Shown piece by piece: positions 7,061-12,544 of a stretch of DNA of 12,544 nucleotides. The notes beneath the pieces were generated by a model, which searched no databases, had not been told where the DNA came from, and was given only the letters and a program-made list of their open reading frames with translations. The DNA comes from Spirochaetales bacterium (GTDB taxonomy: Bacteria > Spirochaetota > Spirochaetia > Treponematales > Rectinemataceae), in the NCBI GenBank assembly GCA_015657395.1, contig JADLKI010000009.1:145884-158427 (forward strand), read 5' to 3'. The position numbers were made by a program, and so were the translations under genes. The number at the start of each line of letters is the position of its first letter. The first letter of the stretch is position 1.

Positions 7061-7072
7061 GGGCACCTGCCC
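7061..7072. promoter_or_regulatory. Palindromic dyad upstream of the sigma-54 promoter
   Basis: GGGCACCTGCCC consists of GGGCA and TGCCC around two bases. It lies about 95-105 bases upstream of the sigma-54 promoter element, within the range where activators of sigma-54 polymerase bind. It is the clearest short dyad in the 195-base gene-free stretch before the promoter. A role as an enhancer site is inference. Confidence 0.3.
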
Positions 7073-7107
7073 ACTGTACAAAGCCCTCTGCCTCCGAGAG
7101 ATCGATC

Positions 7108-7150
7108 ATAATAATTATTTGTATTATATAAATATATAAATTGTTAAAAA
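7108..7150. other. AT-rich tract between the candidate enhancer dyad and the sigma-54 promoter
   Basis: About 43 bases made almost entirely of A and T stand out in otherwise GC-rich DNA. The tract ends about 15 bases before the sigma-54 element. Such tracts are flexible or curved, and in sigma-54 systems they often bind IHF- or HU-type proteins that loop the activator onto polymerase. No exact IHF consensus was found. It could alternatively hide a weak sigma-70 promoter, but no paired -35/-10 is convincing. Confidence 0.5.
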
Positions 7151-7164
7151 CAGCAGCCTCATTT

Positions 7165-7180
7165 TGGCACGCGGTTTGCT
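7165..7180 (+). promoter_or_regulatory. Sigma-54 (RpoN) promoter of the alternative sigma factor gene
   Basis: TGGCACG-N4-TTGCT matches the sigma-54 consensus at every defined position, with a T just upstream and the GG (-24) and GC (-12) dinucleotides at the required spacing. The predicted start is about 7190-7191. This leaves a leader of about 26 bases that includes the Shine-Dalgarno GGGAGGA (7205-7211). Orientation and position fit only the gene starting at 7217. Confidence 0.85.
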
Positions 7181-7216
7181 GACTATTCTTTCGAGAACTA
7201 TCTTGGGAGGAATATC

Positions 7217-8038
7217 ATGACCGCCGCCGACAGCGATGAGAGCCTCGAGCTCTATTTTGATTCAATTCGCAAAATCCCTCTTGTGAGCCGACAAGAGGAA
7301 GCAATATTGGCCGGAAAAATCGCAAAGGGGGACAAGGCCGCCCTCAAACGTCTCGTGGAAGGCAATTTGCGCCTCGTGGTCCGCATCGCGAAATCACTGT
7401 GGAGTCCGCCACATTCACTTCTGGACTTGATTCAGGAAGGCAATATCGGACTTGTGAAGGCCGCTGAGCGTTTCGATGCCGGCAAGAATGTCAAATTCGC
7501 AACGTACGCCGTCTGGTGGATCCGCCAGTCCATCTCGCGCTCCCTGGTGAACACGGGCCGCCAGATTCGCCTGCCGCACCGGAAGGAAGACGCGCTGCGG
7601 CGGATCAATGCCATCAAAATGCGCAAGAGCCTCGAAATATCCAGGACTCCTACGGAGGAAGAAGTCGCGCAGGAGATGGGCTGCAGCGAGGCTGAAGTCT
7701 CCGCCATTCTCCATATGGGGGACCAGCCCGTGGCGCTGGAACAGGCCGGCGAAGATGAGCTCTCTGTCCTCGATGTGTACGAAGACTGGCGCTACAACCC
7801 GGAGCGGGAGATCGAAAAATCGAACATCGCATGGCAGAGCTCCTGGCTTCTGTCGACACTTCCCATGCGGGAAAGGGAGGTGGTATCGAGGCGGTTCGGG
7901 CTTGGCAGCGGGCGCGAGCAATCGCTGAAAGCGGTGGGCTCGGTGGTCGGCTGTTCGGCGGAAACCGTGCGGCACATCGAAAAAAAAGCGCTGCAGTCGC
8001 TGTGGCACACGGCAGCGAGGGTGGGTCTGACCGCATAG
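7217..8038 (+). CDS. RNA polymerase sigma factor, sigma-70 family (RpoD/RpoS-like, group 2)
   Basis: A 273-residue alternative sigma factor that should direct core RNA polymerase to a subset of promoters. Region 1.2 is at about 9-40 (SLELYFDSIRKIPLVSRQEE). Region 2 is at about 48-115, with NLRLVVRIAKSL, LLDLIQEGNIGLVKAAERFD and FATYAVWWIRQSISRSL. Region 3 is at about 116-180 (RQIRLPHRKEDALRRI) and region 4 at about 212-265 (LPMREREVVSRRFGL, then the helix-turn-helix around VVGCSAETVRHIEKKAL). Region 1.1 is absent, so it is not the housekeeping factor. Q104 of the -10 reading helix is kept. In the -35 reading helix, two arginines usual in RpoD (TRERIRQIE) are replaced (SAETVRHIE). GGGAGGA lies 5 bases before the ATG. 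Preceded by a sigma-54 promoter and followed by a strong terminator, it forms its own transcription unit. RpoS-like is the best guess; RpoH is less likely because the usual RpoH box is not evident. Confidence 0.92.
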   Translation: MTAADSDESLELYFDSIRKIPLVSRQEEAILAGKIAKGDKAALKRLVEGNLRLVVRIAKSLWSPPHSLLDLIQEGNIGLVKAAERFDAGKNVKFATYAVWWIRQSISRSLVNTGRQIRLPHRKEDALRRINAIKMRKSLEISRTPTEEEVAQEMGCSEAEVSAILHMGDQPVALEQAGEDELSVLDVYEDWRYNPEREIEKSNIAWQSSWLLSTLPMREREVVSRRFGLGSGREQSLKAVGSVVGCSAETVRHIEKKALQSLWHTAARVGLTA

Positions 8039-8044
8039 CACAGG

Positions 8045-8087
8045 GCGGCGCGGTGGTTCCTCCTGACCACTGCGCCGCTCGATTTTT
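8045..8087 (+). terminator. Rho-independent terminator of the sigma factor gene
   Basis: A 13-bp GC-rich stem (8045-8057 with 8066-8078) has one G-U pair and an 8-base loop. It is followed after TCGA by a run of five T residues (8083-8087). It starts 7 bases after the sigma factor stop and isolates that gene from the downstream operon. Confidence 0.9.
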
Positions 8088-8100
8088 ATGCACACTCGCC

Positions 8101-8129
8101 TTGATGAACGCTGCCGTTCAAGGTACCAT
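8101..8129 (+). promoter_or_regulatory. Candidate promoter with internal operator-like dyad for the yibQ-tsaD-M29 unit
   Basis: TTGATG (8101-8106) and TACCAT (8124-8129) are 17 bases apart and each match consensus at four of six bases. A perfect dyad, TGAACG-N4-CGTTCA (8105-8120), lies across the spacer, where a bound repressor would block polymerase. The predicted start falls on or next to the GTG at 8136. The dyad is certain; the promoter is weak and inferred mainly because the preceding terminator requires a new promoter somewhere here. Confidence 0.4.
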
Positions 8130-8135
8130 AGCTCC

Positions 8136-9188
8136 GTGAGAAAAAAACATGGTCATCAGGGCTTTTCGTATGTGCTCATCCTGGCGAGCGCCGCTCTCGC
8201 GGCATTTGCAGCCTTCGCGATAATAAATTCCTGTACGCCCAAAGAATCATCGCAAAAAAACCCAAAAAAGTCCCTATGGCACACCGGAGTATGTGATCGA
8301 ACTCCCCCGGGATATGAGGACCTGAAAGTGATTTCCCCGAATGAAGAGGGAGAGGGGGCTCAGCCGCTTTCAGGCTCTGCGCCTGCCGGTGACTCGCGTG
8401 CAGCTCCCCTGGGAGAAGCCACGGGAGATGCACGACTTGCGCGGCTTCAAGAGCCCCAGAAGGAAGTTCCAAAAGTCACGGGACACCCCGCCCTCATCAT
8501 CGTGATCGACGACGTAGGCTACAGCATCGACGAGCTCAGGCCTTTTCTGAAGCTGCCCTTCCCCATCACCTTCGCGGTGCTTCCGCAGCTTGTCCACAGC
8601 ACCGACTCCGCGCTCGCCATCCGCGATGCGGGCAAAGAGCTCATCCTCCACCAGCCCATGGAGGCACTGGGAGGCAACGATCCTGGCCCGCATGCGGTCT
8701 ATCTTTCGATGGACGAGGCGGCAATTGAAAAAACGGTGGCGGAGAACATCGACAGCCTCCCCTATCCTCCCGTGGGAATGAACAACCATATGGGCTCGGC
8801 CGTGACCCGGGACGAGAGAGCGATGAGACCCATCCTGAAACTTGTCAAAGAGCGTGGCATGTATTATCTTGATTCTCTCACGGCGCCGGGGACCGCAACT
8901 GTGCAGCTGTGCAAGGAACTGGGAACGTCATATATGGAGCGAAATGTGTTTCTCGACAATAATACCGACCGCGAATCGATCCTCGCGGCGATCGACGAGG
9001 GCAAGCGCATAGCGCGGAAAAACAGCGCCGCGGTGATGATCGGCCACGTGTGGTCGTCCAACCTCGCCGCCACTTTGATGGAAATCTATCCGGAGCTGGT
9101 CGAAGAGGGGTATTCGCTCTCGACCATACGAGAATACATGCAGATGCAGGCCGAAGAGAACTCAGGGCATGCGGATTCTGGGAATTGA
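8136..9188 (+). CDS. Divergent polysaccharide deacetylase, YibQ/DUF610 family
   Basis: Envelope protein of the YibQ-like branch of the NodB/polysaccharide deacetylase fold. From GTG 8136 it has 350 residues: a charged N-terminus, one hydrophobic segment (about 10-30) ending IINSC, a low-complexity linker (about 35-115), and the domain (about 118-335). Signature motifs are IIVIDDVGYS (121-130), ITFAVLPQ (144-151), ELILHQPMEA (168-177), VGMNNHMGSAVT (213-224), YYLDS (243-247), ERNVFLDN (268-275) and MIGHVW (301-306). IINSC could act as a loose spirochaetal lipobox at C33, or the segment may be an uncleaved anchor. In enterobacteria yibQ lies next to the murein-hydrolase activator gene envC, and a LysM/M23 gene lies nearby here. 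The start is uncertain: an in-frame ATG at 8088 abuts the terminator T run and has no ribosome site, while AAGG is 12 bases before the GTG. It overlaps tsaD by 20 bases. Confidence 0.88.
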   Translation: MRKKHGHQGFSYVLILASAALAAFAAFAIINSCTPKESSQKNPKKSLWHTGVCDRTPPGYEDLKVISPNEEGEGAQPLSGSAPAGDSRAAPLGEATGDARLARLQEPQKEVPKVTGHPALIIVIDDVGYSIDELRPFLKLPFPITFAVLPQLVHSTDSALAIRDAGKELILHQPMEALGGNDPGPHAVYLSMDEAAIEKTVAENIDSLPYPPVGMNNHMGSAVTRDERAMRPILKLVKERGMYYLDSLTAPGTATVQLCKELGTSYMERNVFLDNNTDRESILAAIDEGKRIARKNSAAVMIGHVWSSNLAATLMEIYPELVEEGYSLSTIREYMQMQAEENSGHADSGN

Positions 9189-10182
9189 GACTTCCTGCGA
9201 TGAGTGTGCGGTCGCCGTTGTCGAAGACGGGCGGCGCATCCTCTCGAATGTCGTCATGACGCAGATCCCCCTCCACGAGCGGTATCAGGGGGTCGTACCG
9301 GAGATAGCCAGCCGCGCCCACATCGAGTGGATCATGGGGGCGGTCAAACGCGCGCTCTCGGACGCAGGGCTCGACGCCGGGTCGATCGACGGCGTCGCGG
9401 CCACGGCCAGGCCGGGCCTCATCGGTTCTCTGGCGGTGGGGCTCTCGTTTGCAAAAGCCCTCGCATGGTCGCGCAATCTGCCCTTCAAGGGCGTAAACCA
9501 CATGCTCGCGCACCTGTATGCGCCGCAGCTCGTAGAGCCTATCGAATATCCGTTTTTGGGGCTCCTCGTGTCGGGGGGCCACACGATCATCTGCCGGGCC
9601 GATGATTTCGACAAAATCACGGTTCTGGGCACGACGATCGACGACGCGGCGGGAGAGGCCTTCGACAAGGTGGCGAAGTCCTACGGCTTCGGCTATCCGG
9701 GCGGACTCGTCATCGACCAGCTCGCGGAAAAGGGGGACGAGCGCGCGTTCAGATTCCCCCTACCCTCGCTGCACAAGGGCGAGCACCGCTACGACGTCTC
9801 CTACTCAGGCTTGAAAACCGCGGTGATCCATCATCTGCCGTCGTATCTGCAGCCCGGCGCCGCGGCCAGTCCGGAGAACATCGCCGCGAGCTTTCGGAAG
9901 ACCGCGATAGAGACCCTTCTCTCGCGCCTGTACAGGGCCGTGCGCGACACCGGCATCCGGACTGTCGTCGCGGGCGGGGGCGTCGCGGCCAATGCCTACC
10001 TGAGGCGCGAACTTGCGAAGAAAGATGAGCTCCGCGTGTATTTTCCGCCCCTGCCGCTGTGCGGCGACAACGGCGCGATGGTCGCCGGCATCGCGTGGCA
10101 CTACTTTGCGCGTGGGGAGACCGACGGCTGGGACATAGCCCCAAGCTCGCGGGTCATGGATTTCAAGCGGCGGCAGGAGTAA
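9169..10182 (+). CDS. tsaD: tRNA N6-adenosine threonylcarbamoyltransferase TsaD
   Basis: TsaD transfers the threonylcarbamoyl group from TC-AMP to A37 of ANN-decoding tRNAs, working with TsaB and TsaE in the cytoplasm. The 337 residues are normal for the family. Motifs of the ASKHA/Kae1 fold are MRILGIETSCDECAVAVV (1-18), GVVPEIASRAH (41-51), ARPGLIGSLAVG (80-91), the metal-binding H111-MLA-H115, VSGGHT (134-139), DDAAGEAFDKVAK (158-170), GGGVAANAYLR (269-279) and CGDNGAMVAG (298-307). D300 supplies the third iron ligand. It begins inside the 3' end of the YibQ-like gene (20-base overlap) and ends 5 bases before the M29 gene, so the three are almost certainly co-transcribed. The other t6A genes are not in the window. 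Confidence 0.97.
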   Translation: MRILGIETSCDECAVAVVEDGRRILSNVVMTQIPLHERYQGVVPEIASRAHIEWIMGAVKRALSDAGLDAGSIDGVAATARPGLIGSLAVGLSFAKALAWSRNLPFKGVNHMLAHLYAPQLVEPIEYPFLGLLVSGGHTIICRADDFDKITVLGTTIDDAAGEAFDKVAKSYGFGYPGGLVIDQLAEKGDERAFRFPLPSLHKGEHRYDVSYSGLKTAVIHHLPSYLQPGAAASPENIAASFRKTAIETLLSRLYRAVRDTGIRTVVAGGGVAANAYLRRELAKKDELRVYFPPLPLCGDNGAMVAGIAWHYFARGETDGWDIAPSSRVMDFKRRQE

Positions 10183-10187
10183 GCTCC

Positions 10188-11285
10188 ATGCATTCCCTCT
10201 CCGAAACTGCGCATATCGCGCTCTCCCGGTGTCTCGAGCTCAAGAAATCGGAAAAAGTCCTCATCGTCACGAATCCCGGCACAGAGCAGGCCGAGATCGC
10301 CGGGGCGCTGTATGAAGAGGCCATGGCCATGGGCGCCCGGGCGGAGCTCCTCTACCAGCCCGTAAAGACTCAAGGCGACTTCGCCGAGGACGATGTCATC
10401 CGCGGGATCGAGGCGTCTCCCGACGTCATCCTTTCGATCTCGGCGGAGAAACTCGGGAAAGACAGGGCGCGGCTCGCCGCAGCGCTCGTCGGGGCCGACG
10501 GCCGCTCGTACGATCACATCTTCAACTATCTTCTGCACGGCATGCAGGCGCTGCGGGCCGTGTGGACTCCCGGCATCACCAGCGACATGTTCCTCCGCGC
10601 TGTCCCTGTCGACTATGCGGCGATGCGCGACGCGGCCGACAGGCTGGAAGCCCTGCTGAACGAGGCGTCGGCCATCATGGTCCGAAGTCCGGCGGGCACC
10701 GACATCAGCTTCAGCGCCCTCGACAGAAAGGCGATGCGCGACGACGGCGACTTCCGCAGCGCGGGGAAGGGCGGCAACCTTCCGGCCGGCGAAGTGTTCC
10801 TCTCTCCGGCAGTAAAATCCGCCGAGGGGACCATCGTCTTCGACGGCTCGATCTCCGACATCGGCGGCGACATCGTGATCCGGACGCCCATCGTCTGCAC
10901 CGTGAAAGGCGGCTACATGCTGGGCATCGAGGGCGGCGAAGAGGCCCGCAGGCTCGAAAAAGCCTTGATGTACGGCCTCAACATGGCATCAACCCTCGTC
11001 CGCGAACAGGGGATGGATCCCGAGCTCGCTCTCTCCTACGGCACCAACGCGCGGCATCTGGGCGAATTCGGCATCGGCCTCAATCCGGCGGCGCGCATCG
11101 GCGGCAACATGCTCGAAGACGAAAAAGTCCTGGGCACCATTCACTTTGCGATAGGAGCGAACTACGACGAGGACGCGCCCGCCCTCATCCATCTCGACGG
11201 GCTCGTAAAGTCGCCCACGGTCGTGCTCCTCATGCCGGGCGGCGAAGAGATTCTCGTGATGGAGAACGGCGTCTTCGCGGAATGA
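10188..11285 (+). CDS. M29 family aminopeptidase (leucyl aminopeptidase type)
   Basis: Metal-dependent aminopeptidase of clan MQ, probably cytoplasmic, releasing N-terminal amino acids from peptides. It has 365 residues and no signal peptide. The C-terminal catalytic half carries the expected metal ligands: E202 in GGNLPAGEVF, E293 in NARHLGEFGIGLNP, H319 in GTIHFAIG, and H335 with D337 in IHLDGLV. It resembles the AmpS/AmpT group but is somewhat shorter than the roughly 400-residue members. The ATG at 10188 is chosen because AGGAG (10175-10179), in the last codons of tsaD, sits 8 bases before it; the longer open frame upstream only overlaps tsaD. It is the third gene of the yibQ-tsaD-M29 unit. 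The physiological substrate cannot be read from sequence. Confidence 0.93.
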   Translation: MHSLSETAHIALSRCLELKKSEKVLIVTNPGTEQAEIAGALYEEAMAMGARAELLYQPVKTQGDFAEDDVIRGIEASPDVILSISAEKLGKDRARLAAALVGADGRSYDHIFNYLLHGMQALRAVWTPGITSDMFLRAVPVDYAAMRDAADRLEALLNEASAIMVRSPAGTDISFSALDRKAMRDDGDFRSAGKGGNLPAGEVFLSPAVKSAEGTIVFDGSISDIGGDIVIRTPIVCTVKGGYMLGIEGGEEARRLEKALMYGLNMASTLVREQGMDPELALSYGTNARHLGEFGIGLNPAARIGGNMLEDEKVLGTIHFAIGANYDEDAPALIHLDGLVKSPTVVLLMPGGEEILVMENGVFAE

Positions 11286-11327
11286 AGTGGGTCCCCGCCG
11301 CCCCGCGCCGCGGCTCCTCCACGCTAT

Positions 11328-11355
11328 TTCACAAGTGCATAAAAATCGCTATACT
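11328..11355 (+). promoter_or_regulatory. Sigma-70-type promoter of lysS
   Basis: TTCACA (11328-11333) and TATACT (11350-11355) each match consensus at five of six bases with a 16-base spacer. The start is predicted about 7 bases beyond the -10, at or within about 2 bases of the lysS ATG at 11364. This separates lysS from the M29 gene even though the gap is only 78 bases. Confidence 0.65.
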
Positions 11356-11363
11356 CGCGAATT

Positions 11364-12544
11364 ATGGAACAGAAGAAGACCATTCACTGGGCTGACCAGA
11401 CAGCCGAAACAATCATCAAAACCTGGGGAGACAAGGACCTCTACACCTGCGCATCCGGCATCACGCCGTCCGGCACCGTGCACGTCGGCAATTTCCGCGA
11501 GATGATCTCCGTCGAGCTCGTCGTGCGTGCGCTGCGGGACCTCGGCAAAAATGTCCGTTTTATATACAGCTGGGACGACTACGATGTGTTCCGGAAGGTG
11601 CCCCTCAACATGCCCGACCCGGAGATGCTGGAAAAATATCTGAGATTCCCCATCACGATGGTGCCCGATCCCTGGGGCCGCGACGAGTCCTACGCCCGCC
11701 ACCACGAGGTCGATGTCGAAAAAATTCTGCCGGAAGTCGGCATCTATCCCGAATTTTTATATCAGGCGAGCAAATACCGTGCGGGGACCTATGTCCAGGG
11801 CATGCGGCGCGCCCTCGAGATGCGCGAGCACCTCAAGACCATTCTCGACAAATACCGCGACGAAGACCACAAGATCCAGGGCGAATGGTGGCCGGTCGCG
11901 GTGTTCTGCTCGAACTGCAACCGCGACACTACGCAGATCGACGGCTGGGACGGCGAGTGGGGCCTTTCCTACCACTGCGAATCCTGCGGACACGCGGAGA
12001 CGGGCGATATCCGCACGCTCAAAGGGGCCAAACTCGTCTGGCGGGTCGACTGGCCGATGCGCTGGGAATATGAAAAAGTGGACTTCGAGCCCGCCGGCAA
12101 GGACCATCACTCGCAGGGAGGCTCATTCGACACCTCGAAGCACGTCGTGGAAGATGTCTACGGGCGGAAACCTCCCGTCACCTTCCGCTACGACTTCATA
12201 GGCATCAAGGGCTCTCCGGGCAAAATGTCCTCTTCGAAGGGCAAAGTCGTCGACCTGTACGACCTTCTGCGCGTGTACCAGCCCGAGATCGTGCGGTACC
12301 TCTTTGCGGGCACCCGGCCCAACACCGAATTTGTCATCAGTTTCGACCTCGACGTCATCAAGATCTACGAGGACTATGACCGCACCGAGCGCATTTACTG
12401 GGGTGTCGACAAGGCGAAGAATGAAGATATAGAGGCCCTGGAACGCCGCATCTACGAGCTGTCGCAGGTGGACAAAGTTCCCGGGGAAATGCCCTATCAG
12501 ATACCTTTCAGACACCTCTGCAACCTTCTGCAGATCCACCTCGG
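11364..12544 (+). CDS. lysS: Class I lysyl-tRNA synthetase, C-terminus beyond window
   Basis: Charges tRNA-Lys with lysine. This is the class I, archaeal-type enzyme, unrelated in fold to the common bacterial class II LysRS. The visible part has 393 residues; family members run to about 520, so roughly a quarter is missing. It starts MEQKKTIHWADQTAE, aligned with known class I N-termini. Motifs are ASGITPSGTVHVGNFRE (30-46, HIGH-type HVGN at 40-43), FIYSWDDYDVFRKVP (67-80), a zinc ribbon C182/C185 and C205/C208, DWPMRWEYEKVDFEPAGKDHH (229-249) and GKMSSSKGKVV (286-296, KMSKS type). An in-frame stop at 11340 rules out a longer start other than a near-cognate ATT. No Shine-Dalgarno is visible before the ATG, and the -10 box ends 8 bases before it, so the mRNA may be leaderless. 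The sequence strongly resembles spirochaetal LysRS. Confidence 0.96.
   Translation, partial: MEQKKTIHWADQTAETIIKTWGDKDLYTCASGITPSGTVHVGNFREMISVELVVRALRDLGKNVRFIYSWDDYDVFRKVPLNMPDPEMLEKYLRFPITMVPDPWGRDESYARHHEVDVEKILPEVGIYPEFLYQASKYRAGTYVQGMRRALEMREHLKTILDKYRDEDHKIQGEWWPVAVFCSNCNRDTTQIDGWDGEWGLSYHCESCGHAETGDIRTLKGAKLVWRVDWPMRWEYEKVDFEPAGKDHHSQGGSFDTSKHVVEDVYGRKPPVTFRYDFIGIKGSPGKMSSSKGKVVDLYDLLRVYQPEIVRYLFAGTRPNTEFVISFDLDVIKIYEDYDRTERIYWGVDKAKNEDIEALERRIYELSQVDKVPGEMPYQIPFRHLCNLLQIHL

Noticed and set aside
8105..8120. LexA/SOS box at the GAAC...GTTC dyad
   Set aside because: GAAC and GTTC are separated by six bases here rather than the four of the Bacillus-type SOS box, so it is kept only as an unidentified dyad.
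10096..10110. A second sigma-54-like site, TGGCAC followed by TTGC, inside tsaD and upstream of the M29 gene
   Set aside because: The GG to GC spacing is one base too short, which normally abolishes sigma-54 recognition, and the site lies within coding sequence.
11297..11314. GCCGC/GCGGC hairpin as a terminator after the M29 gene
   Set aside because: The stem is only 5 bp and is followed by mixed sequence without a T run.

Overview
The window reads as chromosomal DNA of a spirochaete, or a close relative, with fairly high G+C. The best evidence is the class I (archaeal-type) lysyl-tRNA synthetase at the right end, which closely resembles the Borrelia/Treponema enzymes. Supporting signs are an SRP54/Ffh with a [11 protein letters not shown]4 region and a diderm-like envelope gene set. 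The genus cannot be named from the sequence alone. No tRNA, rRNA, CRISPR array, insertion sequence or prophage gene was seen.

Left arm, minus strand (1-5596). Reading in the direction of transcription, a compact operon runs lepB-like signal peptidase I, a class B penicillin-binding protein of FtsI/SpoVD type with a C-terminal PASTA domain, an HD-domain hydrolase and ffh. rpmB (ribosomal protein L28) follows with its own good sigma-70-type promoter and a strong intrinsic terminator. Beyond it is a separately controlled gene for a secreted protein of unknown function that runs off the left edge. Its upstream region holds a perfect inverted repeat and a hexanucleotide tandem repeat.

Right arm, plus strand (5686-12544). 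A LysM/LysM/M23 membrane-anchored murein endopeptidase diverges from lepB across a short spacer that contains a perfect inverted repeat. Next comes a sigma-70-family alternative sigma factor preceded by a consensus-perfect sigma-54 promoter and closed by a strong terminator. Then follow a YibQ/DUF610 divergent polysaccharide deacetylase, tsaD (tRNA t6A synthesis), an M29 aminopeptidase, and class I lysS, which is cut by the right edge.

How the genes may work together: most products serve the cell envelope (export, septal peptidoglycan synthesis, peptidoglycan hydrolysis and its YibQ-like partner) or translation (L28, SRP, t6A, LysRS). The most interesting element is the sigma-54 promoter in front of a sigma-70-family factor. 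It implies a sigma-to-sigma cascade with the same logic as the RpoN-RpoS cascade of Borrelia. A possible enhancer dyad and an AT-rich tract lie upstream of it. A second point is that lysS has a near-consensus promoter placed so close to its ATG, with no Shine-Dalgarno, that its mRNA is probably leaderless.
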